The notes under the pieces were generated by a model. It did not search any database and was not told the origin of the DNA. It saw only the letters and a list, made by a program, of their open reading frames with translations. Source: CALXCT01 sp964422185 (GTDB taxonomy: Bacteria > Bacillota > Clostridia > Oscillospirales > Oscillospiraceae). From it: a stretch of 13,409 nt of DNA. A program made the position numbers and the translations under genes. Numbering within the stretch: position 1 is the first letter of the stretch; each line of letters starts with the position of its first letter. Below, piece by piece: positions 1 through 11,455 of this stretch. The stretch is from NCBI GenBank assembly GCA_964422185.1, contig CAYRAG010000048.1, forward strand, positions 1 to 13,409, written 5' to 3'.

Positions 1-319
1 AGTCGGGATCGCTGAGTCCGCTCAGCGTGAGAGAGATCACCGGGTACTGCCCCATATGCTGCTCACAGAGCTCTTTCTCTTTCGTAATTTCGAGACCGTC
101 GAAAAGTGTCCTGTCCCCGTCCAGGGAGAAGAAGTACGCCAGCATACTCATATTCAGGGACTTGCCGAAGCGGCGCGGGCGGGTGAACAGTGTGACCCTG
201 TCCCCGCGATGGATCAGCTCCCGGATCAGGCCGGTCTTGTCCACATAGTAGAGGTTGTCAGAGGGAAAATCCCTGAAATCCTCGTACCCGATCGCAAGTG
301 TCTTTTTGCCCTGTGCCAT
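1..319 (-). CDS. AAA-ATPase-like protein, PD-(D/E)XK nuclease family (partial)
   Basis: This is the N-terminal 106 residues of a protein that continues past the left edge. It reads MAQGKKTLAIGYEDF, then YYVDKTGLI (residues 24-32), then TRPRRFGKSLN (46-56), which contains the P-loop-like GKS, then SMLAYFFSLD. This order (edF, then yyVDKT, then tRPRRFGKSL) is the hallmark of the AAA-ATPase-like family (Pfam PF09820), whose full members usually run to about 500-600 residues with a C-terminal PD-(D/E)XK nuclease-like domain. That domain would lie outside the window. The ATG at 319 is preceded by a strong AAAGGAGGT site and a matching promoter at 380-409. The cellular role of the family is unknown; members are often present in many copies per genome in gut Clostridia and Bacteroidota, and a mobile-element or defence link is only speculation. 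It is divergent from pyrB. Family assignment is firm, function is not. Confidence 0.88.
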   Translation of the reverse strand, partial: MAQGKKTLAIGYEDFRDFPSDNLYYVDKTGLIRELIHRGDRVTLFTRPRRFGKSLNMSMLAYFFSLDGDRTLFDGLEITKEKELCEQHMGQYPVISLTLSGLSDPD

Positions 320-379
320 CGCACATACCTCCTTTTCTCCCTGCCGCTTCCCAGGCGGGGCGCCGTCAGCCTCACGCCC

Positions 380-409
380 ATTATAATCCATGGCCGGCAC
401 CCGGCGCAA
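380..409 (-). promoter_or_regulatory. Promoter of the AAA-ATPase-like gene
   Basis: Read on the minus strand, TTGCGC (404-409) and a perfect TATAAT (380-385) are separated by 18 bases. Transcription would start near 373, giving a leader of about 50 bases that ends in the AAAGGAGGT ribosome binding site. Just upstream, at 429-442, lies a perfect inverted repeat CCGCCG-CA-CGGCGG that could be a protein-binding site, but nothing shows this directly. Confidence 0.6.
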
Positions 410-566
410 GCCGCATTCAGAGGTTTCCCCGCCGCACGGCGGATGTTCCAGAGCATGGTTCGGACGGCCCCTGGGAGAGAACGAAGTGACGAAGGTTCAC
501 CACACAGCGGCACAGGGCGGCGGCGGGCGGGGGGAAAGCAACGCCTGATTTCGGGGGGATTTCCTG

Positions 567-594
567 TTGTATTTCCCGCCGGTTGTGGTAGAAT
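567..594 (+). promoter_or_regulatory. pyrB promoter (extended -10)
   Basis: TTGTAT (567-572), 16 bases, then TAGAAT (589-594), with TG one base before the -10 (586-587), making an extended -10. Transcription would start near 601, only about 25 bases before the pyrB ATG. This leaves no room for a PyrR-type attenuator, so any pyrimidine control must act on initiation or at the ribosome binding site. Confidence 0.6.
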
Positions 595-625
595 GGGGAA
601 AACAGCGAGGGGGCGGAGGGAGCCT

Positions 626-1684
626 ATGCGGCACTTAATCGACTTCGGGGATATGAGCCGGCAGGAGTGGGACGATCTGTACAGCCGCTGCAGCGATATC
701 ATGGATCACCCGGAGGATTATCTGGACGCCTGCCGCGGCAGAGTGGCCTGCAGCCTCTTCTACGAGCCGTCCACCCGCACGAATTTCTCATTCCAGACCG
801 CCATGCTCCGGCTGGGCGGCACCGTGTTCGGATTCGCCGACCCCAGCTCCTCCTCGGTGGCCAAGGGCGAGTCCCTGAAAGACACCATTAAGATTGTGGC
901 CGGCTACGCCGATGTCATCGTCATGCGCACCCCCTGGGAGGGGGCCGCGAAAGCGGCGTCCCTCTACTCCAATGTGCCGGTGATCAACGCCGGGGACGGC
1001 GGCCATATGCACCCGACCCAGACGCTGGCGGACCTGACCACCATCACGCGTCTGCGCGGCTCGGTGGACGGACTGTCCATCGGGGTGTGCGGCGATCTGA
1101 AAAACGGCAGAACCGTGCACTCCCTGATCAAGGCCATGGAGAAGTTCCACGACATCAAATTCTACCTCATCTCCCCCCGGGAGCTGGCCATCCCGCCCTA
1201 CCTGCACCAGTTCATGGAGGAGCAGGGGATCTGGCGGGTGGAGGTCACGGGTCTGGAGACGGTGATCCCCCAGCTGGATGTGCTGTATATGACCCGTATC
1301 CAGCGGGAGCGGTTCCTGGATCCCCTGGAGTATGAGCGCAACAGGGGGATCTATATCCTGACCCGCCGGAAGCTGGAGCGTGCCAAGGAGAATCTGCTGG
1401 TCATGCACCCGCTGCCCCGGGTGGACGAGATCGCGGTGGATGTGGACGACGACCCCAGGGCGGTCTACTTCAAACAGGCGCACTTCGGCATGTACGCCCG
1501 CATGGCCCTGCTGTCCGATCTGGCCAACCAGCCGCGCATGGAGGATCAGGCGGTGGAGATCGGGACAAAACCGGTCTGCTCCAATCCCCGGTGCATCACC
1601 CAGACAGAACTCTACCTGCCGCCCCTGGTGAAGCAGAACGGCGGTGTGGACTGCTGCGCATTCTGCGACGCGCCGCTGAGGTAG
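626..1684 (+). CDS. pyrB: Aspartate carbamoyltransferase catalytic chain with C-terminal PyrI-like zinc tail
   Basis: PyrB condenses carbamoyl phosphate and aspartate to N-carbamoyl-aspartate, the committed step of pyrimidine synthesis, in the cytoplasm. The 352-residue product shows the carbamoyl-phosphate loop STRT (49-52), DPSSSSVAKGES (72-83) with the active-site loop lysine, NAGDGGHMHPTQTLADL (121-137), GDLKNGRTVHS (156-166), TRIQRERF (223-230) and HPLPRVDEI (261-269). The catalytic domain ends near residue 303, as in about 305-residue family members. The remaining about 49 residues hold CSNPRC (318-323) and CCAFC (343-347), a CX4C...CX2C pattern like the zinc domain of the regulatory subunit PyrI, without PyrI's nucleotide-binding allosteric domain. 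The ATG at 626 is chosen because GGAGGG lies 5 bases upstream, the promoter is at 567-594, and family homology begins here; the open frame extends further upstream without support. I see no convincing terminator before the tRNA promoter. Confidence 0.96.
   Translation: MRHLIDFGDMSRQEWDDLYSRCSDIMDHPEDYLDACRGRVACSLFYEPSTRTNFSFQTAMLRLGGTVFGFADPSSSSVAKGESLKDTIKIVAGYADVIVMRTPWEGAAKAASLYSNVPVINAGDGGHMHPTQTLADLTTITRLRGSVDGLSIGVCGDLKNGRTVHSLIKAMEKFHDIKFYLISPRELAIPPYLHQFMEEQGIWRVEVTGLETVIPQLDVLYMTRIQRERFLDPLEYERNRGIYILTRRKLERAKENLLVMHPLPRVDEIAVDVDDDPRAVYFKQAHFGMYARMALLSDLANQPRMEDQAVEIGTKPVCSNPRCITQTELYLPPLVKQNGGVDCCAFCDAPLR
1571..1681 (+). other. PyrI-like zinc-ribbon segment inside pyrB
   Basis: Residues 316-352 of PyrB read CSNPRCITQTE, a 20-residue linker counted from Cys323, and CAFC. 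In E. coli PyrI the four zinc ligands are arranged CX4C-X23-CX2C, and the first pair is followed by I-x-x-x-E, as here (ITQTE). Ligands would be Cys318, Cys323, Cys344 and Cys347, with an extra Cys343. Zinc binding and contact with the catalytic trimer are inferred from this resemblance. Confidence 0.65.
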
Positions 1685-1832
1685 GCGAGATCGGATCCGC
1701 GGCGGATGGAAAGTTCCGGCGATTGTTGCAATCCTCTGATGAATATCGGGATTTTCCCCGGAATTCTGCCTGATTTGTCCTGGATTTCTGAAAACAGGCA
1801 AAAAATGCCGCCGGCGGGGCTGAAAAAAATGA

Positions 1833-1862
1833 TTGACAAGGCGTATGCGCCGGTGTTACAAT
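1833..1862 (+). promoter_or_regulatory. Promoter of the five-gene tRNA operon
   Basis: Perfect TTGACA (1833-1838), 18 bases, then TACAAT (1857-1862) with TG at 1854-1855 making an extended -10. Transcription would start near 1869, about 25 bases before tRNA-Gly. I see no other good promoter between the tRNA genes, so this one probably drives all five. Confidence 0.75.
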
Positions 1863-1893
1863 GCTTTGTCGGTGCCGGGGCAGGTTCCCCTGT

Positions 1894-1967
1894 GCGGGTG
1901 TAGTTCAGTGGTAGAATCCCAGCCTTCCAAGCTGGTCGCGTGGGTTCGATTCCCATCACCCGCTCCA
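1894..1967 (+). tRNA. tRNA-Gly (anticodon TCC)
   Basis: Acceptor GCGGGTG (1894-1900) pairs with CACCCGC (1957-1963), then discriminator T and encoded CCA (1965-1967). The anticodon stem CCAGC/GCTGG encloses the loop CTTCCAA, placing anticodon TCC at 1926-1928, which reads GGA codons. The T-loop TTCGATT is present. It is the first gene of the cluster. Confidence 0.96.
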
Positions 1968-2054
1968 CTTTCTCAGGGATCCGGCCTCCTGTGGGACGGT
2001 TTCTTTCCGAACGCCCGGCGCCGGCGGGGCGGTCTGGTGCGTTTTTCCGGATAC

Positions 2055-2131
<77 letters not shown>

Positions 2132-2197
2132 TTTTTCCCTCAGGGATACCGCCCGGAGCCTGGAACAGATCCCGGCGGGTTCGCGGAAACTCCATAT

Positions 2198-2275
<78 letters not shown>

Positions 2276-2281
2276 GAAACA

Positions 2282-2317
2282 GGGCGAAGGCCGGGGCTGC
2301 GGCCCCGGCCCTTGCCT
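2282..2317 (+). other. GC-rich hairpin between tRNA-His and tRNA-Gln
   Basis: GGCCGGGGC (2289-2297) and GCCCCGGCC (2302-2310) form a perfect 9-bp stem with the loop TGCG. Pairing continues outward past one mismatch (2282-2287 with 2312-2317). No T-run follows, so it is not a standard terminator. It could guide processing of the tRNA precursor or slow transcription; either is inference. Confidence 0.5.
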
Positions 2318-2328
2318 GCAATCCACGC

Positions 2329-2403
2329 GGGGGTGTAGCCAAGCGGTAAGGCAAGGGACTTTGACTCCCTGATTCGCTGGTTCGAGTCCAGCCACTCCTG
2401 CCA
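2329..2403 (+). tRNA. tRNA-Gln (anticodon TTG)
   Basis: Acceptor GGGGGTG (2329-2335) pairs with CACTCCT (2393-2399) through two G-U pairs (first and fourth), then G and encoded CCA (2401-2403). Anticodon stem AGGGA/TCCCT with loop CTTTGAC gives TTG at 2361-2363. The body TAGCCAAGCGGTAAGGCA is characteristic of bacterial tRNA-Gln. Confidence 0.95.
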
Positions 2404-2436
2404 GTTCTCACGCGGTTGTCCGCTTTTCTCTTTTCT

Positions 2437-2512
2437 GACCCGTTAGCTCAGGCGGTAGAGCACCTGCCTTTTAAGCAGGGTGTCCGGGGTTCGAGTCCCC
2501 GACGGGTCACCA
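2437..2512 (+). tRNA. tRNA-Lys (anticodon TTT)
   Basis: Acceptor GACCCGT (2437-2443) pairs with ACGGGTC (2502-2508), then A and encoded CCA (2510-2512). Anticodon stem CCTGC/GCAGG with loop CTTTTAA gives TTT at 2470-2472. It is the last gene of the cluster; the terminator follows 38 bases later. Confidence 0.96.
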
Positions 2513-2549
2513 GCCCGCTTCTCCTTTCGCGGGCGTATAGCTCTCACTG

Positions 2550-2584
2550 AAAAAGCCCCTGGAACCAGGTTCCGGGGGCTTTTT
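2550..2584. terminator. Bidirectional terminator between tRNA operon and YczE-family gene
   Basis: GCCCCTGGAA (2555-2564) pairs with TTCCGGGGGC (2570-2579) around a 5-base loop, flanked by five A on the left (2550-2554) and five T on the right (2580-2584). The A/T flanks make it work on both strands: it ends the tRNA operon on plus and the eight-gene operon on minus, whose last stop codon lies 6 bases away at 2590. Confidence 0.92.
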
Positions 2585-2589
2585 CCTGT

Positions 2590-3267
2590 TCATCCGTCTT
2601 TCAAAAAGGGCACCGCCCGGGAGAGCTTCGCCATCAGGCCGCCCAGCACGCGGCGAAACAGCGCCGCCGCCCTGCCCACCAGCAGGGCGCACAGGATCGT
2701 CCCGACCCCCACGCCGATGACGCGTCTGGCGAAGATCAGCCCGCCCAGCAGGCTCAGGCAGGTGATGGTCAGGTCAAAGCAGTTCTTCGCGAAGCCGAAC
2801 TCCTTCCCGGACACCTCCGCGATGGTCGCCACCAGGCCGTCCGGGGGATTGGGGACAATCTTCATGCCCACCACCATGACCACGCCCAGCGCGATGCACA
2901 AAATGGCGACCGCCAGCCAGAACAATGACGCGATCAGGCTCTCCGGGCGCACCACGGACAGCAGGCGGTTGATCTGATCCACCAGCAGTCCGAACACATA
3001 GCTCACCGGCAGCTGCAGCAGCGCCGAGAGCGGCACCCGGCGGAGCAGGATGCACTGGATCACAATGCACACGAGATAGAAGACGGTGGTGACCTGGCCG
3101 AGGGTCAGGGGGGTCAGCTCGGAGACGAGATAGGGCAGCGAGTTGACCGGCGCCACCCCGAGGCCCGCCTGGGTGTTGAGGATGATCCCCGCCGCCAGCA
3201 CCACCAGACCCGCCGCGTAAAACGCCAGCCGTGCCGCGAACAGGGGCACGGACTTTTGTTTCACCAT
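2590..3267 (-). CDS. YczE/YyaS/YitT-family (DUF6198) integral membrane protein
   Basis: A 225-residue, very hydrophobic protein with about five or six membrane segments (roughly residues 9-30, 57-75, 84-98, 112-136, 165-182, 185-205). The first loop carries NTQAGLGVAP (31-40), and after the fourth segment comes VPNPPDGLVATIAE (138-151); both loops with G/P/D are typical of YczE-like proteins. In B. subtilis YczE has been linked to production of some secondary metabolites, but no transport substrate is known for the family. The ATG at 3267 overlaps the stop of the DUF2804 gene by 7 bases, suggesting translational coupling. An alternative reading as another small multi-pass transporter family is possible. 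It is the last gene before the terminator. Confidence 0.82.
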   Translation of the reverse strand: MVKQKSVPLFAARLAFYAAGLVVLAAGIILNTQAGLGVAPVNSLPYLVSELTPLTLGQVTTVFYLVCIVIQCILLRRVPLSALLQLPVSYVFGLLVDQINRLLSVVRPESLIASLFWLAVAILCIALGVVMVVGMKIVPNPPDGLVATIAEVSGKEFGFAKNCFDLTITCLSLLGGLIFARRVIGVGVGTILCALLVGRAAALFRRVLGGLMAKLSRAVPFLKDG

Positions 3268-4292
3268 CGCTCCGTTTCCTTTTCGGCGAAGCCGAACAGA
3301 TCCCGCACCTCCAGCTCCCGGCCGTCGTCCAGAACCGCTTTCCCGGTAAACCGGCCGAACACCTGGTGCTGCACCGCCTTAAACGGCGGCGCGTCCGTGC
3401 TCACCGACCGGTCGAACACGGGGACGAAGTCCATCTCAAACCGGCCGTCGTCGCTGGTGAAAGTCCAGGGGGCCATGTAGTCCTCCCGGCCGTCTTTCCG
3501 GGGAATGCGGAACATGACGCCGGAGAGCTTATGCATCCGGCCGCCGTACAGGATCATGTTCTCCGTGGCGGCGATGTCGCTGCCCAGGCCGTACCCGAGG
3601 TTGAATCCGAACGGCACGCCGTCCAGCTCCCCGGAGGCGGAGCCCCAGTAGCGGGTGCGGCCGGCTGTCCCCGCGCCCCGGCTCCACTCCAGCACGCCGT
3701 AGCTCTCCGCCGGGTCGAACCGGAAGCGGTAGTCCCCGATGGTCACAAAGCCCTCCGCCCGCATGCAGTTGATCTTCCGGGTGAGGAGGAAGCGGCCCGG
3801 CTTCCCCAGCGGCGTGCACAGCACCATGGACTCCTCCGGCTCCTCCGTGAGCACAATCTGGGCGTCCAGGTCGCTCTCCCCGCGGAAGCTGTCCACATGG
3901 GCCGTCAGGGAGCGTTTGCCGTCTTTCACCAGAAAGCACAGGGCGTGGTGCCGCCCGGAGCTGACGGTCGCGCCGTCCTGGGCGGAGGCGGGCATCACGG
4001 TTCTGCGCGCGGGCAGGACGGACACCGGGGTCTTCGTGATCTGCCACGGCTTTTCGCCGAACTTCACGAAAGACACCGTGTCCACGCTCGTGTAGCCGCA
4101 GTCCGCCACGGACACAACCAGGCCGAACCGCTCGTTGCCCACATAGTAGGAGTCCCTCTCCTGGAGGCGCACCGCGGGGGCTTTCACCTTTCTGCGGTCG
4201 TAGACCGGAAGCGGCTGTCTGGCGTACCCCGGCTCGGTCAGATTGCCGGACGCGTCCAGCAGGGGAATGGAACGGGTTATCTCATGCTGCAT
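3261..4292 (-). CDS. DUF2804 domain-containing protein
   Basis: A 343-residue soluble protein covering the full usual length of DUF2804 proteins. It begins MQHEITRSIPLLDASGNL, then EPGYA (20-24) and YDRRKVKAP (31-39), the conserved family opening. Later blocks are HHALCF (115-120), a GDYRFRFDPAESYGVLEWSR segment (186-205), GFNLGYGLGSD (229-239) and ATENMILYGGRMHKL (242-256), ending with a VFGRFTGKAVLDDGRELEVR segment (311-330). No signal peptide or membrane segment is visible, and the function of the family is unknown. It starts 84 bases after uvrA, the longest gap in the operon, and its stop overlaps the start of the YczE-family gene. The ribosome binding site is weak (GAGGGCGAGAG). No catalytic motif can be assigned. 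Confidence 0.88.
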   Translation of the reverse strand: MQHEITRSIPLLDASGNLTEPGYARQPLPVYDRRKVKAPAVRLQERDSYYVGNERFGLVVSVADCGYTSVDTVSFVKFGEKPWQITKTPVSVLPARRTVMPASAQDGATVSSGRHHALCFLVKDGKRSLTAHVDSFRGESDLDAQIVLTEEPEESMVLCTPLGKPGRFLLTRKINCMRAEGFVTIGDYRFRFDPAESYGVLEWSRGAGTAGRTRYWGSASGELDGVPFGFNLGYGLGSDIAATENMILYGGRMHKLSGVMFRIPRKDGREDYMAPWTFTSDDGRFEMDFVPVFDRSVSTDAPPFKAVQHQVFGRFTGKAVLDDGRELEVRDLFGFAEKETERW

Positions 4293-4376
4293 ACTCTCGC
4301 CCTCTTCTTTTGAGACTTGATCTTCCCAGGGGATCGGGGACGGCCGTGCGCCGCGCCCCGTTGATTTGTCTTTCCG

Positions 4377-7205
<2,829 letters not shown>

Positions 7206-7220
7206 GCGAAAAGAACTCCT

Positions 7221-7982
7221 TCAATTCGGGAACGCCTCCGCGTCTCCCGGTTCCCGGCTCCCCGGGGCCGCCAGGTCGATACCCGCTTTCTTCGCCTGGC
7301 TGTGCTGCTGACTGCGCGGGATATGGTACACTCTGCCGTCCTTGACGAAATTCGCCCCGGTCTGTTTGAACACGAACGGGACGCCCGCGTCCCGGCACTG
7401 CCGGCGCAGGCTCAGCACCCACTCATAGCGGCAGGGCCTCGCCTCCGGCCCGGACTCGCCGCCCGCCAGCACCTGGGATATTCTGCCGTCCCCCAGCCAG
7501 GGGGACAGATTCACAGGCCCCAGCAGCGGCTCGCAGACCACCTGTGCGCTCTGCACCGGCGCGTCCGCCAGCGCCGAGAGCCGCTCCTCCGCCCGCGTCT
7601 GATCCTCCACCGTGACGCCGACGGCCACATTCCCGTACCCGCCGTCCCAACCGACGGGGACACACAGGCGCAGGCGCTGGATGCGCTTCGTAATAAAAAA
7701 GAACTCCAGATCCGGCCGGGCGGCCATCATGGCCCAGGCCTCCTCCCGCCAGCCGTCCGCCTCCTCCAGGAGGAAGTCAGAGGAGAAGCAGGTCCACACC
7801 GTCTCCCCGCCGGGGATGGCAAACCTTCCGTCCCGCCTCTTCCGCACGGGCAGATCGAAGTCCCGGGTGCGCCTCACCTGAGACGCGTCCAGGCCGTGCT
7901 GCGCGTCAATCCGGTAGACATAGCAGTGCGCACAGCCCGGAGACACTTTCCGGCAGCCGTGCCAGGGATTCCAGCGCGCCAT
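7221..7982 (-). CDS. DUF5131 family (phage Gp37/Gp68-like) three-cysteine protein
   Basis: A 253-residue protein opening with MARWNPWHGCRKVSPGCAHC, the hallmark of the Gp37/Gp68 (PF07505, DUF5131) family. Its cysteines C10, C17 and C20 form CX6CX2C, reminiscent of iron-sulfur binding in radical SAM enzymes but with wider spacing. Further blocks typical of the family are FFFITKR (94-100), VGVTVEDQ (121-128), EPLLGP (151-156), GGESGPEARP (174-183) and PFVFKQTGANF (202-212). No activity has been established as far as I know. The ATG at 7982 is chosen over the longer open frame (to 8114) because homology begins exactly there, GGAG lies just upstream, and the ybaK stop is one base away (TGA-G-ATG). 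It sits 15 bases upstream of uvrA. No gene for the TcmP partner, which I recall being reported next to members of this family, is visible here. Confidence 0.88.
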   Translation of the reverse strand: MARWNPWHGCRKVSPGCAHCYVYRIDAQHGLDASQVRRTRDFDLPVRKRRDGRFAIPGGETVWTCFSSDFLLEEADGWREEAWAMMAARPDLEFFFITKRIQRLRLCVPVGWDGGYGNVAVGVTVEDQTRAEERLSALADAPVQSAQVVCEPLLGPVNLSPWLGDGRISQVLAGGESGPEARPCRYEWVLSLRRQCRDAGVPFVFKQTGANFVKDGRVYHIPRSQQHSQAKKAGIDLAAPGSREPGDAEAFPN

Positions 7983-7983
7983 C

Positions 7984-8472
7984 TCACTCCACCGTGAGAT
8001 CCGCGGTGCCGGCGCCCAGCAGCGCCAGGAGATCCCCGGGCGCCAGCTCCACCTGGAAGCCGATCTTCCCCGCGGACACGCAGATGGTGTCGTAGAGGAG
8101 GCAAGTCTCGTCAAACACCGTGGGAAACGGCTTTTTCATCCCCAGAGGCGAGCAGCCGCCGTGGACATATCCCGTCAGGGGGAGCAGCTGTTTCGCCGGC
8201 ACCATGGCGATGGACTTCTCCCCCGCCGCTCTCGCCGCCTTTTTCAGATCCAGCGTGCAGTCCACCGGGATGGGAAACACATAGTACGCCCCGGACGCCC
8301 CGCAGGTGACCAGGGTCTTGAACACCGCGCCCGGCTCCAGGCCGAGGCGCGAAGCCGCCGTCATGCCGTCCAGCGCCCCGTCCCCCGTGTCGTAGCTGTG
8401 GGGGGTGTAGGGGATCTTTTTCTGATCCAGCAGGCGCATGACATTGGTCTTTTCCTCTTTCTGTTTTGCCAT
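7984..8472 (-). CDS. ybaK: Cys-tRNA(Pro)/Cys-tRNA(Cys) deacylase, YbaK/EbsC family
   Basis: YbaK clears cysteine mis-attached to tRNA-Pro, acting as a free-standing editing domain in translation. The 162-residue product has the family length and core: DGMTAASRLGLEPGAVFKTL (35-54) with the conserved catalytic lysine K52, a KKAARAAGEKSIAM segment, and the diagnostic GYVHGGCSPLGMKKPFPT (101-118), followed by SAGKIGFQVELAPGDL. The ATG at 8472 follows AAAGGCGGTGG; the open frame continues upstream but overlaps the EamA gene. It lies 29 bases after the EamA transporter stop and is followed one base later by the DUF5131 gene. The exact tRNA specificity cannot be read from sequence. Confidence 0.95.
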   Translation of the reverse strand: MAKQKEEKTNVMRLLDQKKIPYTPHSYDTGDGALDGMTAASRLGLEPGAVFKTLVTCGASGAYYVFPIPVDCTLDLKKAARAAGEKSIAMVPAKQLLPLTGYVHGGCSPLGMKKPFPTVFDETCLLYDTICVSAGKIGFQVELAPGDLLALLGAGTADLTVE

Positions 8473-8501
8473 ACGGCCACCGCCTTTCGCCGCCGCGGCA
8501 C

Positions 8502-9365
8502 TCAGCGGAGGATGTACACCGAGGCGAGCACGCAGATCAGGCCCAGCAGCACCATGAGATTCATGGGCTCGCCGAACGCCGCGATCCCGACGATAGCGGC
8601 CACCACCGGCTCGATGCTGGCCAGAATGGACGCCTTTCCGCTGTCCACCTCCGCCAGGCCTTTGGTGTACAGGATATAGGGCAGAACCGTGCAGATCACC
8701 ACCAGGCCCGCCGCCAGAAGAAACATCTTCGGGGTGGTGAACGCCGCTCTCAGCTCCGCCGGCCGCAGCACGGTCACCAGGGCGCCCGCCCCGGCGAACA
8801 CAAAGGTATAGAAAGTCACCGTGAGCGGCTGGTAGTGCGCCAGGGCGTACCGCCCGAAAATGGAGTACAGGCCGTAGAAGAACCCGCTGCCCAGCCCCAG
8901 CAGGAAGCCCCAGAAGGTGATGGACGCGTGGCCGCTCCACACGCCGGAGACAAAGGTACAGCCCAGAAAGGTGAGAATGAGCGCGATCAGCTTTCGTCTG
9001 GTAATCCGATCCCGCCACAAAATGGCGGAGAGGATCACCACAAAGGTGGGCGCGGTATACAGCAGAATGGCCGCCACCGCCAGGGAGCTGAGCTGCTGGC
9101 TGGTGAAATAGCACAGGGTGAAGAACAGCACGCTGACCACGCCCGTGCCGAAGAAGTACGGCAGATGCCGCAGTCTGACACGGAACACCGACCTGTCCGC
9201 GATGGCGAAGACCACCGCCATGACGGCCATGCCGCCCACATTGCGCACCAGCACAATGGAGGCCGGGGACAGGCCGCCGGCGGCCAGCTGCCGGTTAAAC
9301 AGGCCGATGAGCCCCCACAGGGTGCCCGCGGCCAGAATATACGCATAGGACAGGTACTTCTTCAT
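8502..9365 (-). CDS. EamA/DMT-family transporter
   Basis: A 287-residue inner-membrane protein with two EamA repeats and about ten membrane helices, the standard drug/metabolite transporter architecture. The first repeat opens YAYILAAGTLWGLIGLFNR (7-25) and closes with LLYTAPTFVVILSAILWRDR (101-120). The second closes with ASIEPVVAAIVGIAAFGEP (249-267). These P-containing helix motifs are diagnostic for the family. The start MKKYLSYAYIL at 9365 is preferred to the longer frame at 9416, because the extra 17 residues are basic and not conserved in the family and GGAAG lies before 9365. It follows uvrB by 59 bases. The substrate (metabolite, amino acid, drug) cannot be predicted. Confidence 0.93.
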   Translation of the reverse strand: MKKYLSYAYILAAGTLWGLIGLFNRQLAAGGLSPASIVLVRNVGGMAVMAVVFAIADRSVFRVRLRHLPYFFGTGVVSVLFFTLCYFTSQQLSSLAVAAILLYTAPTFVVILSAILWRDRITRRKLIALILTFLGCTFVSGVWSGHASITFWGFLLGLGSGFFYGLYSIFGRYALAHYQPLTVTFYTFVFAGAGALVTVLRPAELRAAFTTPKMFLLAAGLVVICTVLPYILYTKGLAEVDSGKASILASIEPVVAAIVGIAAFGEPMNLMVLLGLICVLASVYILR

Positions 9366-9424
9366 GATCGACTTCCGTTCTCTTCTCTTCCGGGCCTCGC
9401 CGTTCCGGCGCGGCACACGGCGCT

Positions 9425-11395
<1,971 letters not shown>

Positions 11396-11455
11396 AATCT
11401 CGCAACCCCACAGTGCCGGGCGGATTCCGCCGCGGCCGTTCCTCCGCCGTCCCGG

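Larger units (their letters stand above)
320..625. other. Divergent intergenic region between AAA-ATPase-like gene and pyrB
   Basis: This 306-base gap holds two divergent promoters (380-409 minus, 567-594 plus), the CCGCCG/CGGCGG inverted repeat at 429-442, and a G-rich stretch with GGG runs at 515-517, 525-527, 529-534 and 553-558. I see no gene, RNA or attenuator in it. Open frames crossing it on either strand lack a ribosome binding site and overlap real genes. Confidence 0.6.

Noticed and set aside
515..558. Possible G-quadruplex upstream of pyrB.
   Set aside because: Four GGG runs exist, but the last needs a loop of about 18 bases and the whole window is GC-rich, so this is weak.
56..625. 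Upstream extension of the pyrB open frame.
   Set aside because: It runs antisense through the AAA-ATPase-like gene and through the pyrB promoter, and homology starts only at 626.
1714..1763. Possible pyrB terminator made of TTCCGG (1714-1719) and CCGGAA (1758-1763) with the small GATTG-TTG-CAATC hairpin inside.
   Set aside because: No T-run follows either stem, so I could not call a terminator; pyrB may end by another mechanism or read toward the tRNA operon.
788..1801. A 337-codon minus-strand open frame over pyrB.
   Set aside because: Antisense shadow of pyrB with no domain, promoter or ribosome binding site.
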